Assembly (NCBI RefSeq): GCF_049354825.1
Contig: NZ_CP186480.1
Location: 1,798,001 to 1,862,000 of the forward strand
From: Novosphingobium sp049354825
Lineage (GTDB): Bacteria > Pseudomonadota > Alphaproteobacteria > Sphingomonadales > Sphingomonadaceae
DNA length: 64,000 nt
Reading direction: 5' to 3'
Positions 7,773 to 17,058 of the stretch are shown here, in pieces (position 1 is the stretch's first letter; the number at the start of each line of letters is the position of its first letter). The notes under the pieces were generated by a model. The model had not been told where the DNA came from. It saw nothing but the letters and a program-made list of their open reading frames with translations, and did not search any database. The position numbers and the translations under genes are program-made.

Positions 7773-8723
7773 ATGTCACAGACCGCCCTGCTCGATACCG
7801 ACTTCACCCGCCTGCCGGACCGGGACGAGGGGGTGTTCACCGCCCCCCTGCAGCGGCCCGACGGGGTCGGCGAAGACTGGCTCGAGCCGAGCCAGCGCGA
7901 TTACGGCGCCGAAGACGACGCGATCTGGAACGACCTGTACGAGCGGCAGATGGACATCCTGCCCGGCCGCGCCGCCACCGCGTTCCTGGCCGGCACGCAG
8001 AAGCTGGCGCTGGGGCGCGGCGGCGTGCCCGAGTTTGCCCGCCTGTCCGCCGAGCTGGGCGCGCTGACCGGGTGGAGCGTCGTTCCCGTGCCGATGCTGA
8101 TCCCCGATCACGTGTTCTTCTGGCACCTGGCCAACCGGCGCTTTCCGGCCGGCAATTTCATCCGCACGCGCGCGACCTTCGACTACATCCAGGAGCCCGA
8201 CGTCTTTCACGACGTGTTCGGCCACGTGCCGATGCTGGCCGACCCCGTCTACGCCGACTACATGCAGGAATACGGCCGCGCCGGGTGGAAGGCGATGCGC
8301 TACAACCGCCTGAAGGCGCTGGGCGCGCTGTACTGGTACACGGTGGAGTTCGGGCTGATCCTTGAGGGGCCGGACCCCCAGAAGGACCTGCGCGCCTACG
8401 GTGCCGGGATCCTGTCGGGGCCGAGCGAGGCGGTGTTCAGCCTGGAGGCGCGTTCGCCCAACCGCATCATGCTGAATGTCGACCGGGTGATGCGCACCGA
8501 TTACGTGATCGATGACCTGCAGCCGACCTATTTCGTGATCGAGAGCTTCGACCAGTTGTTCCACGCCACGGTCGATCGCGATTTCGACCGGCTGTACCGC
8601 GCGCTGGGGCCCGGTTTCACTTATGCCAACACCGCGGTGATCGACGTGGACGACGTGCTGACGCGCGGAACGCTGGAGTATCACTTGCGCGGTGGGCGCG
8701 GATCGGGCGCGGTGCCGGTCTAG
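7773..8723 (+). CDS. phhA: Phenylalanine-4-hydroxylase
   Basis: Iron- and pterin-dependent conversion of phenylalanine to tyrosine. Seen: the iron ligands His146 and His151 in HDVFGHVPML and Glu192 in YWYTVEFGL, with the preceding GNFIRTRATFDYIQEPD segment. The 316 residues are one catalytic domain without a regulatory ACT domain, as usual in bacteria. No clear Shine-Dalgarno is seen. Ends at a strong terminator; no pterin carbinolamine dehydratase gene is nearby. Confidence 0.95.
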   Translation: MSQTALLDTDFTRLPDRDEGVFTAPLQRPDGVGEDWLEPSQRDYGAEDDAIWNDLYERQMDILPGRAATAFLAGTQKLALGRGGVPEFARLSAELGALTGWSVVPVPMLIPDHVFFWHLANRRFPAGNFIRTRATFDYIQEPDVFHDVFGHVPMLADPVYADYMQEYGRAGWKAMRYNRLKALGALYWYTVEFGLILEGPDPQKDLRAYGAGILSGPSEAVFSLEARSPNRIMLNVDRVMRTDYVIDDLQPTYFVIESFDQLFHATVDRDFDRLYRALGPGFTYANTAVIDVDDVLTRGTLEYHLRGGRGSGAVPV

Positions 8724-8741
8724 GAATTTACGGCTGATACG

Positions 8742-8780
8742 AAAAGGGCCGGCAGCGCGAAGCTGCCGGCCCGATTCTTT
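8742..8780. terminator. Bidirectional terminator between convergent genes
   Basis: A perfect 11-bp stem (8746-8756 with 8762-8772) around a 5-base loop is preceded by AAAA and followed by a T-rich stretch. It separates phhA (+) from the small lipoprotein gene (-). Confidence 0.85.
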
Positions 8781-8802
8781 GCCGTGAATGGCAAGTGCTG
8801 GA

Positions 8803-9075
8803 TTACTCCGGCGCCTTGTCGTTCTTGTCGGCGGCGTTTTCCATGGCGTCGGCCTTGGCATCGCCCTTTTCGCGAACGGCATCGGCCTTGTTCTGCACGG
8901 CGTCTTCGCTGGCAGCGGCGGTCGATTCCATCGCATCAGCGGCGGCATCCGAAGCGTCACGGACGTCGTCCGCGGCGGCTTCCTGGGCGTTTTCCTTCTT
9001 CGAGTCGCAAGCGGCGACCGACAGGCCCATCGCGGCGACCGACGCGATCATCGCGCCCTTGATCAGGAACTTCAT
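8803..9075 (-). CDS. Small lipoprotein with Ala/Asp-rich helix
   Basis: 90-residue protein with a lipoprotein signal sequence: hydrophobic residues 7-20 and lipobox Cys23 (SVAAC). The mature part is almost entirely A/D/E/K, with repeats of the type DAxADAxEN, and should form one long amphipathic helix, like small stress-linked lipoproteins of other bacteria. No enzyme motif. The function is not known. Confidence 0.75.
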   Translation of the reverse strand: MKFLIKGAMIASVAAMGLSVAACDSKKENAQEAAADDVRDASDAAADAMESTAAASEDAVQNKADAVREKGDAKADAMENAADKNDKAPE

Positions 9076-9151
9076 GTGTTTTTCCCCTTCACGTATGGAA
9101 GAGGCGGCCGGGAACCCGGACCGCCCCTTCGGTTAAAGCCCTTTCAGAGGC

Positions 9152-9421
9152 TTAGCGCATCGAACCGCGACGAACCAGGTTCACGATCGCCAGAAGGACA
9201 ACCGCACCGAGGAACGAAACGATCAGCGAGCTACCGCTGAAGTCGCCGGCCATGATGTTGCCGCCACCGATCATCGGATTCAAGATAAACCCGGCAAGCA
9301 GGGCGCCGATGATGCCGACGACCACGTTCAGCAGGATGCCCTGCTGCGCGTCGGTGCGCATGACCAGGCTGGCGAGCCAGCCAATGATACCACCGACGAG
9401 AATAAGAATGATAAGACCCAT
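9152..9421 (-). CDS. GlsB/YeaQ/YmgE-family small membrane protein
   Basis: 89-residue three-helix inner-membrane protein of the transglycosylase-associated (GlsB/YeaQ) family. Seen: GGIIGWLASLVMRTDAQQG, then LNVVVGIIGALLAGF and a last hydrophobic helix ending NLVRRGSMR. Family members are induced by stress; their biochemistry is unclear. An imperfect GC-rich hairpin (about 9103-9125) follows the gene. Confidence 0.85.
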   Translation of the reverse strand: MGLIILILVGGIIGWLASLVMRTDAQQGILLNVVVGIIGALLAGFILNPMIGGGNIMAGDFSGSSLIVSFLGAVVLLAIVNLVRRGSMR

Positions 9422-9522
9422 GACGAACGTACCTCTCTGCTGACAACTGCCTCAGAAAAGCGGCGCGCGACGTTTGGTTCCCCCGCTGCGACGAACCGAA
9501 AAATTTCTTCGCACCCCGCGCA

Positions 9523-10332
9523 TCAGCGCGCCAGCAGCACCAGCGCCAGCCCGCCCGACGCGATCCGGTACCAGGCGAACGGCGAGAAACCGGTCTTGCT
9601 GACGAATGCCACGAACCCGCGGATCACCGCCAGCGACACCACGAAGGCGACCGCGAAGCCGATGCCGATCTCGCCCCAGCCCACCGTCATGTGCCCGCCC
9701 ATCAGCGCGTCGCGATTGTCGAGCAGTTCGAGCGTGGTCGCGCCAAGCATCGTCGGCACGGCCAGGAAAAAACTGAACTCGGCCGCGGTGCGCCGCTCGA
9801 TCCCCATCGCCAGCGCACCCATGATCGTCGCGCCCGACCGGCTGACGCCGGGCACCATCGCCAGGCACTGGATGATGCCGACGCCAAGCGCCTGCGTGAC
9901 CGGCAGCTGCCCGACACCGCTGGGCCCGCCCGGCTTGGCCACCCGCTCTATGACAAGGATGGCAATGCCGCCGGCGATCAGCGCCCAGGCGACGATCGAG
10001 GCATTGCCGAGCATCGCCTCCACCTGGTGCTTGAACAGCAGCCCGATCACTGCCGCCGGCAGGAATGCGACCAGCAGGTTGCGCACGAACGCGATGCTGA
10101 GCGGCTCGAGCTTGAGCAGCCCCATCGCGACCGCCCAGAACGTGCGCCAGTACTGGACCACCACCGCCAGGATCGCGCCCAGCTGGATCACCACGTTGAA
10201 GACCTGCCAGGTCTTGGGATCGTAGCCGAACAGCGCCGAGGCGAGGATCAGGTGCCCGGTCGAGGACACGGGAATGAATTCGGTCAGCCCTTCGACCAGG
10301 CCGAGGAGGATTGCGGTGAGCGTCAGGTCCAT
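9523..10332 (-). CDS. uppP: Undecaprenyl-diphosphatase
   Basis: Integral membrane phosphatase (BacA/UppP) that recycles undecaprenyl pyrophosphate for peptidoglycan and other glycans; it can give bacitracin resistance. Seen: the N-terminal LVEGLTEFIPVSSTGH motif with its glutamates and His, the PGVSRSGAT motif near residue 170, and many membrane segments over 269 residues. A 12-bp hairpin lies just upstream. Confidence 0.95.
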   Translation of the reverse strand: MDLTLTAILLGLVEGLTEFIPVSSTGHLILASALFGYDPKTWQVFNVVIQLGAILAVVVQYWRTFWAVAMGLLKLEPLSIAFVRNLLVAFLPAAVIGLLFKHQVEAMLGNASIVAWALIAGGIAILVIERVAKPGGPSGVGQLPVTQALGVGIIQCLAMVPGVSRSGATIMGALAMGIERRTAAEFSFFLAVPTMLGATTLELLDNRDALMGGHMTVGWGEIGIGFAVAFVVSLAVIRGFVAFVSKTGFSPFAWYRIASGGLALVLLAR

Positions 10333-10348
10333 GGCGCGCTTGTGAACG

Positions 10349-10382
10349 CGGCCCGCCCTGCCAAGTCAAGCAGGGCGGGCCG
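10349..10382. terminator. 12-bp hairpin between the M13 peptidase gene and uppP
   Basis: Arms 10349-10360 and 10371-10382 are perfectly complementary around a 10-base loop. No T tract follows on either strand. It lies between the stop of the first M13 gene and the uppP start, both on the minus strand, and may end or weaken read-through. Confidence 0.5.
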
Positions 10383-10434
10383 GTCCAGCGGGATTATCAA
10401 CCGCGCGGTGGCGGCCTGTTTGGGAATCGGGCGA

Positions 10435-12585
10435 TCACCAGATGCGCACGCGGTCCTTGGGAGCGAGGTACAGCTTGTCGCCCGGCTCGACGTTGAACGC
10501 CTTGTACCACGGATCGAAGTTGCGCAGCACCGCGTTCACCCGCGCTTCGGCCAGCGAGTGCGGGTCGGTCTGCAGCAGCTGGCGGCCGAAGGCGTCGCGG
10601 TACTTCCAGCGCCATGCCTGCGCATAGCTGAGGAAGAAGCGCTGATCGCCGGTCAGCCCGTCGATCACCGGCGCCGGCTTGCCCTTGAGCGACAGCTTGT
10701 AGGCCTGGTACGCCATCGAGACACCGCCGAGGTCGCCGATGTTCTCGCCCAGCGTCAGGCGCCCGTTGTGGCAGGTCTTGCCGTCGTCGTACGGGCATTC
10801 CTTGTCGTACTGTGCGGCCAGCTTGGCGGTCAGCGCCTCGAAGGTCTTGCGGTCGGTGTCGGTCCACCAGTTCTCGAGCGCGCCGGTGGGGCCGAACTTC
10901 GATCCCTGGTCGTCGAAGCCGTGGCCGATCTCGTGCCCGATCGTGGCACCCACCGCGCCATAGTTCACCGCTGCATCGGCCTTGGGATTGAAGTAGGGCG
11001 GCTGCAGGTAGGCGGCGGGGAACACGATCTCATTCGCCGGCGGCATGTAGTAGGCGTTGACCGTCTGCGGGGTCATCAGCCACTTGCCCTTGTCGACCGG
11101 GTTGGCAAGGTCGTGGAGCTGGTCCTTCCAGCCCCAGTCGCTGACCGACATGGCGGTTGCCAGCGCCTGGCCCGGCACCACCGTCAGCCCGTCATACGTC
11201 TTGAACTTGTCCGGGTAGCCGATCTTCACGCCGAAGGCGTCGAGCTTCTTCTGCGCGGCCACGCGGGTCGCCGGCGTCATCCACGGCAGGGTCTTGAGGT
11301 TGGTGCCCAGCGCGGTGCGCAAGTTGCCGACCAGCTCCTGCATGGCGACCTTGCTCGACGCGGGGAAATGCTGCTCGACATAGACCTTGCCGATCGCCTC
11401 GCCCATCGCGCCTTGCACGAACGACAGTCCGCGCTGCCAGCGCTCGCGCTGCTGGGTCAGGCCGCTCAGCGTCTTGCCGTAGAAATCGAAGTTCGCGTTG
11501 TCGATGTCGCTGGGCAGGACCGACGATGCGCCCGACAGGAAGCGCGCCGCCATCCAGGCCTTGATATCCTCGATCGGAGCGGTGTTGAGCAGCGCGAACA
11601 TCGCCGGCATGCCGCCGCCCAGCTTCTTCACCTGGTCGGGGGTCAGGCCCAGCTTGGCGATGGTGTCCGCGCTGGGAGGAACCTGCTCGACATAGAGGCT
11701 CGGGACCGCATCGATGTGGAGCCCGGCCAGCGTCTCGGCAATCGGGAACCCGCCCGCCATGGCGCGGAAATCGGCTTGGCTGACGCGGTTGGTGGTCAGT
11801 TCGGGATTGCGCGACAGGGCGCGGTCCCAGCCGACGACGGCGAACTGCTTTTCCAGCTCGTAGACGCGCGCCGCGGTCGCGGCGGGATCGGAATAGCCCG
11901 CCTTGCCGAGCAGGAACGCGAGGTAATCCTTGTACTTCGCGCGGATCGCCAGGTTCTTGTCGCTGTCGACCAGGTAATAGTCGCGGTCGGGCAGGCCGAG
12001 CCCGCCGACGCCGGTGTAGAGCGCGTTGGCGCCCGGGTTCTTGACGTCGATCGAGACATACTCCCCGATCGGCGAGGGGATGCCGGTGACCGCGAAGGCG
12101 CGCGCCAGGTCGGCCCGGGTCTGGATGCCGGCGATGCGGTCCAGATACGGCTTGGCCGGTGCCAGCCCGGCGGCGTTGATCGCGGCGGTATCGACGTAGG
12201 TCTTGTAGGCCTGGCCGATGCGCCACTCCAGGCTGCCTTCGGGGTAGGTCCCGGCGGCCAGGTTCTGCACGATCGAGCGGACGTCGCGCTCCGCGCCCAG
12301 GCGCAGGCCCAGCGCCATGCCGCTGTAGGGGTACTGCGGCGGGATCACTTCCTTGGCCATCCACTTGCCGTTGACGAAGGCGAAGAAATCGTCGCCCGGC
12401 TTGACCGAGCGGTCGAGCTCGGCGGGGTTGAAGCCCCAGCCGCCGAAGGTGGGCAGGACATAGTCCTTCTGCGGCGCCGGAGCGGCGACCGGGGCCGCTG
12501 CAGGGGCGGCGGCCGGCGCGCCCTGCGCGAAAGCGGGCGCGGCCAGCATGGTGGTGGCGGCAAGCGCCGCGGCAAAACGGATCAT
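10435..12585 (-). CDS. M13-family zinc metallopeptidase (PepO/neprilysin-like), copy 1
   Basis: Secreted or periplasmic zinc endopeptidase of the neprilysin family. Seen: a signal peptide (MIRFAAALAATT ... AFAQG), an Ala/Pro linker, the zinc motif HEIGH (His551, Glu552, His555), the third ligand in ENIGDLGG about 60 residues on, NAYYMPPANEIVFPA as the substrate strand, and the family C-terminus ending RIW. AAGGGG precedes ATG 12585; the frame to 12627 would bury the signal peptide. 716 residues is normal. A paralogue lies directly upstream. Confidence 0.93.
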   Translation of the reverse strand: MIRFAAALAATTMLAAPAFAQGAPAAAPAAAPVAAPAPQKDYVLPTFGGWGFNPAELDRSVKPGDDFFAFVNGKWMAKEVIPPQYPYSGMALGLRLGAERDVRSIVQNLAAGTYPEGSLEWRIGQAYKTYVDTAAINAAGLAPAKPYLDRIAGIQTRADLARAFAVTGIPSPIGEYVSIDVKNPGANALYTGVGGLGLPDRDYYLVDSDKNLAIRAKYKDYLAFLLGKAGYSDPAATAARVYELEKQFAVVGWDRALSRNPELTTNRVSQADFRAMAGGFPIAETLAGLHIDAVPSLYVEQVPPSADTIAKLGLTPDQVKKLGGGMPAMFALLNTAPIEDIKAWMAARFLSGASSVLPSDIDNANFDFYGKTLSGLTQQRERWQRGLSFVQGAMGEAIGKVYVEQHFPASSKVAMQELVGNLRTALGTNLKTLPWMTPATRVAAQKKLDAFGVKIGYPDKFKTYDGLTVVPGQALATAMSVSDWGWKDQLHDLANPVDKGKWLMTPQTVNAYYMPPANEIVFPAAYLQPPYFNPKADAAVNYGAVGATIGHEIGHGFDDQGSKFGPTGALENWWTDTDRKTFEALTAKLAAQYDKECPYDDGKTCHNGRLTLGENIGDLGGVSMAYQAYKLSLKGKPAPVIDGLTGDQRFFLSYAQAWRWKYRDAFGRQLLQTDPHSLAEARVNAVLRNFDPWYKAFNVEPGDKLYLAPKDRVRIW

Positions 12586-12712
12586 GAAGCGTATCCCCTT
12601 GATTTGCCGGACAAGCGACTCCGGCACCCTGCCAGGCAGCCTAATCGCCTGAAGGCAAAGGGGAAGCGTGTTTCGGCGGCGGCGGTATGTCGTTGGTCGA
12701 TTGCAAACGAAA

Positions 12713-12739
12713 ACGGCCCGCGGGATCGCCGCGGGCCGT
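12713..12739 (-). terminator. Intrinsic terminator of the second M13 gene
   Basis: A perfect 11-bp stem (12713-12723 with 12729-12739) is followed on the minus strand by TTTTCGTTT. It separates the two tandem M13 genes, so each is probably its own transcript. Confidence 0.8.
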
Positions 12740-12759
12740 GATCGTCTTTGAGGCGTACC

Positions 12760-14919
12760 TTACCAGATGCGCAGGCGCTGTTCCGGCGGCAGGTACAGCT
12801 TGTCGCCCGGCTTCACGTTGAAGGCCTTGTACCATTCGTCGAAGTTGCGAACGATCGCGTTGATGCGGAACTGCGCCGGCGAATGCGGATCGGTCTTGAG
12901 CCGCTGGCGCAGCGCCTCGTCACGGATCTTCTCGCGCCACACCTGCGCATAGGCCATGAAGAACCGCTGGTCGCCGGTCAGCCCGCCGATCACCGGCGCC
13001 TTCTTGCCGCCCAGCGACATGTGATAGGCGCGATAAGCCAGGCTCAGCCCGCCAAGGTCGCCGATGTTTTCGCCCAGCGTAAGCCGCCCGTTGACGCAGG
13101 CCTTGCCGCCGGCCGTGCTGTCATCGAACGGGCAGTTGGCATCGTACTGCGCCACCAGCGCGTCGGTCAGCTTGGTGAAGGCGGCCTTGTCTTCCGGGGT
13201 CCACCAGTCGCGCAGGTTGCCGGTGCCGTCCGACTTGGAGCCCTGGTCATCGAAGCCGTGGCCCATTTCGTGGCCGATCACCGCGCCGATGGCGCCGTAG
13301 TTGATCGCCGGATCGGCGGTCGCCTGGAAGAACGGCGCCTGCAGGATCGCCGCCGGGAACACGATCTCGTTCATCGGCGGGTTGTAGTAGGCGTTGACCG
13401 TCTCGGGCAGCATGCCCCACTCGGTCCGGTCGATCGGCTTGCCCAGGCGCGACAGGTTGTCGGCCTGGCCCCACTTGGCCGCAGCCATCGCGTTGTCGAA
13501 GGCCGACGTCGGGGTGAAGGTCAGCCCGTCATACGTCTTCCACTTGTCGGTGTAGCCGATCTTGGGCGTGAAGGCGTCAAGCTTGGCCTGGGCCTGGACC
13601 CGGGTGGCCGGGCTCATCCACTTGAGGTCCTTGAGGTTGGCCGCCATCGCCGCGCGCAGGTTGGCGACCAGGCTTTGCATCGCCACCTTGTTGGCGGCGG
13701 GGAAATAGCGCTCGGCATAGATCTTGCCGAGCAGCTCGCCCGCGCTGCCCTCGACGAAGCCGATGCCGCGCTTCCAGCGGTCGCGCTGCTGCGGCTGGCC
13801 GTTGAGGAACTTGCCGTAGAAGGCGAAGCTGGCGTCATCGATGCGCTTGGGCAGGACCGAGGCGTTGCTGGAAACAAGGTTCTTGGCCAGCCACGCCTGC
13901 CAGGTCGCGACCGGCGCGCTGGACACCAGCGCCGCCACGGCCGGCACGCCGCCGCCCAGCTTGGCCGCCATTTCGGGCGTGTACTTGGCCGCGGCCAGTT
14001 CCTCGGCCGTGGGCGGAACCTGGGCGACGATCAGGTAGGGCACATCGGGCGTGCCGAACGCGCTGAGGAAGTTCTTGAGCGGTGCCTGCGGCGCCAGTGC
14101 CGCGAACTCGTCCACGGTCATGCGGTTGTAAGTCAGGTCGCGGTTGCGGCTGAGCGCACGGTCCCAGGCGTCCTTCGCCAACTCGGTCTCGAGGGCATAG
14201 ACGCTGTTCGCCGTCGCCGCCGGATCGGCATAGCCAAGCTCGCCGAAGATGCCGGTCATGTAGGCCTTGTAGGCGGCCTGGATCTCGCGGTTGCGGGGGG
14301 TGTCGACCAGGTAGTAGTCGCGGTCGGGCAGGCCAAGCCCGCCGGCGCGAACCTGCACCGCGTACTTGGAGGAATCCTTGGAATCGATGCCGACGCCGAT
14401 GCCGATCGGCGAAGCCAGCCCGGGCTGCGCGAACAGCGTCATCAGGTCGGTCGCGTTCTTGGCGGCGTTGATGCGGTCGAGATAGGGCTTGAGCGGGCTA
14501 AGGCCGGCCTTCTCGATCCCGTCGGTGTCCATGAACGACTGGTAAGCCGCGGCGATGCGCGCGGCGTCGGTGCCCGGCGCCGGGTTCGAGGCGGCGAGAT
14601 CGTCGAGGATCGCCTTGGTGCGCGCCTCGGACAGGATCGCCAGGGTATCGAACGAACCGAACCGGGTGCGGTCGGCCGGGATCTGGGTGGCGGCGATCCA
14701 CTTGCCGTTGACGTAGCGGTTGAAGTCATCGCCCGGCTTGACGCTGGGATCGACGTTCTGGACCTGCAGGCCGAACTTGCCCCAGTCGCCCGGGACGGTG
14801 CTGAGGTCGGTCGTGGCCGCAGCGGCGGCGGATACAGGGGCGGCGCTCTGCGCCAGCGCGGGCGCCGCGAAGGCGGCAATGGCAGTGGCCGCCAGCAGGC
14901 GGGCAAACGGTTTGGTCAT
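12760..14919 (-). CDS. M13-family zinc metallopeptidase (PepO/neprilysin-like), copy 2
   Basis: Paralogue of the preceding M13 gene. Seen: a signal peptide (MTKPFARLLAATAIAAF ... ALAQS), zinc ligands His550 and His554 with Glu551 (HEMGH), ENIGDLGGLS, NAYYNPPMNEIVFPA, and the same C-terminal block (WYKAFNVKPGDKLYLPP ... RIW). 719 residues. GGAGAG precedes the ATG. The two copies are clearly alike along their length but differ throughout, so the duplication is not recent. Confidence 0.93.
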   Translation of the reverse strand: MTKPFARLLAATAIAAFAAPALAQSAAPVSAAAAATTDLSTVPGDWGKFGLQVQNVDPSVKPGDDFNRYVNGKWIAATQIPADRTRFGSFDTLAILSEARTKAILDDLAASNPAPGTDAARIAAAYQSFMDTDGIEKAGLSPLKPYLDRINAAKNATDLMTLFAQPGLASPIGIGVGIDSKDSSKYAVQVRAGGLGLPDRDYYLVDTPRNREIQAAYKAYMTGIFGELGYADPAATANSVYALETELAKDAWDRALSRNRDLTYNRMTVDEFAALAPQAPLKNFLSAFGTPDVPYLIVAQVPPTAEELAAAKYTPEMAAKLGGGVPAVAALVSSAPVATWQAWLAKNLVSSNASVLPKRIDDASFAFYGKFLNGQPQQRDRWKRGIGFVEGSAGELLGKIYAERYFPAANKVAMQSLVANLRAAMAANLKDLKWMSPATRVQAQAKLDAFTPKIGYTDKWKTYDGLTFTPTSAFDNAMAAAKWGQADNLSRLGKPIDRTEWGMLPETVNAYYNPPMNEIVFPAAILQAPFFQATADPAINYGAIGAVIGHEMGHGFDDQGSKSDGTGNLRDWWTPEDKAAFTKLTDALVAQYDANCPFDDSTAGGKACVNGRLTLGENIGDLGGLSLAYRAYHMSLGGKKAPVIGGLTGDQRFFMAYAQVWREKIRDEALRQRLKTDPHSPAQFRINAIVRNFDEWYKAFNVKPGDKLYLPPEQRLRIW

Positions 14920-15019
14920 GGACGAATCTCTCCAGCAGTGCGCACCCGAATTGGCCCGCTTTTCAGAACCTTATCGAAAGGTGCCGCTGAATAGGGCCTG
15001 ACTTCGCGCGCGCGGGCGA

Positions 15020-16891
15020 TCAATCGACGGACGACAGACCCTGGCCGTCGAACGGCATCTGGCTGGCCTGCGCGGAGTCGAATTGCGCCGGGTCGAACTG
15101 CAGGGCCGCAAGGCGCGCATAGAGCCCGCCGGCCCTGGCGAGCTGCGTGTGCGTGCCGGTTTCGACGATCCGGCCCTTGTCCATCACCACGATCCGGTCG
15201 GCCTGGCGCACCGTGGCCAGGCGGTGCGCGATGACGAGCGTGGTGCGCCTCGCCATCAGGCGGTCGAGCGCGTCCTGGACCAGCCGCTCGCTCTCGGCGT
15301 CGAGCGCGCTGGTCGCCTCGTCCAGCAGCAGGATCGGCGCATCGCGCAGCAGCGCGCGGGCGATTCCCATGCGCTGGCGCTGCCCGCCCGAAAGGCGCGC
15401 CCCGCCCTCGCCCAGGAAGGTATCGAGCCCTTCGGGGAGCGCGCGCAGGAACGTCTCGGCGTTGGCGTCGGCGGTAGCCTGCCAGATCGCCGCGTCGTCG
15501 GCGTCGCGGTTGCCGTAGAGCAGGTTTTCGCGGGCGCTGGCGGCAAACAGCACCCCTTCCTGCGGCACCAGCGCCATGCGGCGGCGGATCTCGGCAGGGT
15601 CGGCGGCCGTCAGGTTGACCCCGTCGAGCTTCACCGCGCCGGCCTGCGGGTCGTAGAACCGCTCGGCCAGCTGGAACAGCGTGGTCTTGCCCGCGCCCGA
15701 GGGCCCCACCACGGCGACCGTCTCGCCCGGCTCGACGATCAGCGACACCTTGTCGAGCGCGGCGACGTCCGGGCGGGTGGGATAGCGGAAGGTGACGGCG
15801 TCGAACTCTATCCGCCCGCGCGGCGGCACCGGCAGCGCCTGCGGGCGCGCCGGGGCGGCGATCTGCGGCCGTTCGTGCAGCAGCTCGTTAAGGCGGCCGG
15901 CCGCGCCGGCGCCGCGCAGCAGGTCGCCGTAGACCTCGGTCAGCGAACCGAACGCGCCCGCGACGATGCCGCCGGTGAAGACGAATGCGGCGATCGTCCC
16001 GCCCGACACCGCGCCGGCGGCAACGCCCTCTGCGCCCTGCCACATCGCGAAGGTGATCCCGCCGAAGACCAGGAAGATGACGATCGCGGTCATCGCGGCG
16101 CGGATTGCGATGCGCCGCCGGGCTACCGCGAAGGTCTGCTCGACCACTTCGGAAAAGGCCTGCCGCTCGTGCTCTTCCTGGTTGAAGGCCTGGACCACGC
16201 GCATGGCACCCAGCACTTCGGCGGTGCGCGCGCCGATCACCGCGACGCGGTCCTGGCTGGTGCGCGACACCGTGCGCAGCCGCCGCCCGAACCAGGCGAT
16301 CGGCAGGACGACGACCGGGATCGCCACGACCAGCCCCGCGGTCAGCTTGGGGGCGAGGTAGAACAGGTAAGCGAGCCCGCCGATCGCGGTGATCGCGTTG
16401 CGCAGCGCGACCGACACGGTGGTGCCGACGACCTGCTCGATCAGCGCGGTATCCGCGGTCATCCGCGAGGCGATCTCCTTGGGGCTGTTCTCCTCGAAGA
16501 AGCTGGGCGGCAGGCGCAGCAGGTTGGCCTGCACCCGGGCGCGAATATCGCCGACCACGCGCTCTCCCAGCCACGACACGAAGTAGAACCGCAGCGCCGT
16601 CCCGATGCCCAGCACCACCACGATCATCAGCAGGTAGCGGAACGAATGGGCGATGGTATCGCGATCGGCGCCGGCCCCGAAGGCCTTGTCGACGATCACC
16701 TTGAAACGGGCGGGAATCGCGATCGTGGCCGATGCCGTGATCGTCAGCGCGAACAGAGCGATGGCGATATGGCGGGGATACTGCGCGGCCTGGCGCCAGA
16801 TCATCCGCAGCGGGCCAAGCGTGCGCGCCGGCGGAGCGGCCGCGGCGTCGGGCGTTTCGATCACGGGCGGCGCAGCGGGGCTATCGGCCAT
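15020..16891 (-). CDS. ABC exporter, fused permease and ATPase
   Basis: Half-transporter of the multidrug/lipid exporter type. Seen: a six-helix type I membrane domain (about residues 30-320) and an ATPase domain with Walker A (GPSGAGKTT, Lys402), signature LSGGQRQRMGIARA, Walker B LLLDEATSALDAE and the switch His in IAHRLATV. The start at ATG 16891 gives 623 residues, while the extension to 16987 looks non-coding. The substrate is unknown. Divergent from the PHA depolymerase gene. Confidence 0.92.
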   Translation of the reverse strand: MADSPAAPPVIETPDAAAAPPARTLGPLRMIWRQAAQYPRHIAIALFALTITASATIAIPARFKVIVDKAFGAGADRDTIAHSFRYLLMIVVVLGIGTALRFYFVSWLGERVVGDIRARVQANLLRLPPSFFEENSPKEIASRMTADTALIEQVVGTTVSVALRNAITAIGGLAYLFYLAPKLTAGLVVAIPVVVLPIAWFGRRLRTVSRTSQDRVAVIGARTAEVLGAMRVVQAFNQEEHERQAFSEVVEQTFAVARRRIAIRAAMTAIVIFLVFGGITFAMWQGAEGVAAGAVSGGTIAAFVFTGGIVAGAFGSLTEVYGDLLRGAGAAGRLNELLHERPQIAAPARPQALPVPPRGRIEFDAVTFRYPTRPDVAALDKVSLIVEPGETVAVVGPSGAGKTTLFQLAERFYDPQAGAVKLDGVNLTAADPAEIRRRMALVPQEGVLFAASARENLLYGNRDADDAAIWQATADANAETFLRALPEGLDTFLGEGGARLSGGQRQRMGIARALLRDAPILLLDEATSALDAESERLVQDALDRLMARRTTLVIAHRLATVRQADRIVVMDKGRIVETGTHTQLARAGGLYARLAALQFDPAQFDSAQASQMPFDGQGLSSVD

Positions 16892-16974
16892 GGCCGCGCC
16901 CCTAGCACAGCCGCAGCGCCGGGCCAGCGCAAAGCGCGTGGCGGGTGGAAAGACGGCCTGCCCGCCCCCAAGTA

Positions 16975-17018
16975 CTGCATTGCACAATGGAACTTAACAG
17001 CGCACGGTGCGCTGCAGC
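16975..17018 (+). promoter_or_regulatory. Cluster of TGC/GCA palindromes before phaZ
   Basis: Within 44 bases lie TGCATTGCA (16976-16984), the perfect GCGCAC-G-GTGCGC (17000-17012) and GCTGCAGC (17011-17018). The cluster ends 40 bases before the PHA depolymerase start. PhaR-type regulators of PHA granule genes are known to bind TGC-rich repeats, so this is a reasonable candidate site. The assignment is inferred. Confidence 0.3.
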
Positions 17019-17058
17019 ATCGGGCCAAGACCGAGCTGCACAGGAGGACGGAGCGGCA

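Noticed and set aside
9691..12741. A 1016-codon plus-strand frame across uppP and the first M13 gene
   Set aside because: It is antisense to two well-supported genes and has no recognisable family; it is a codon-bias artefact.
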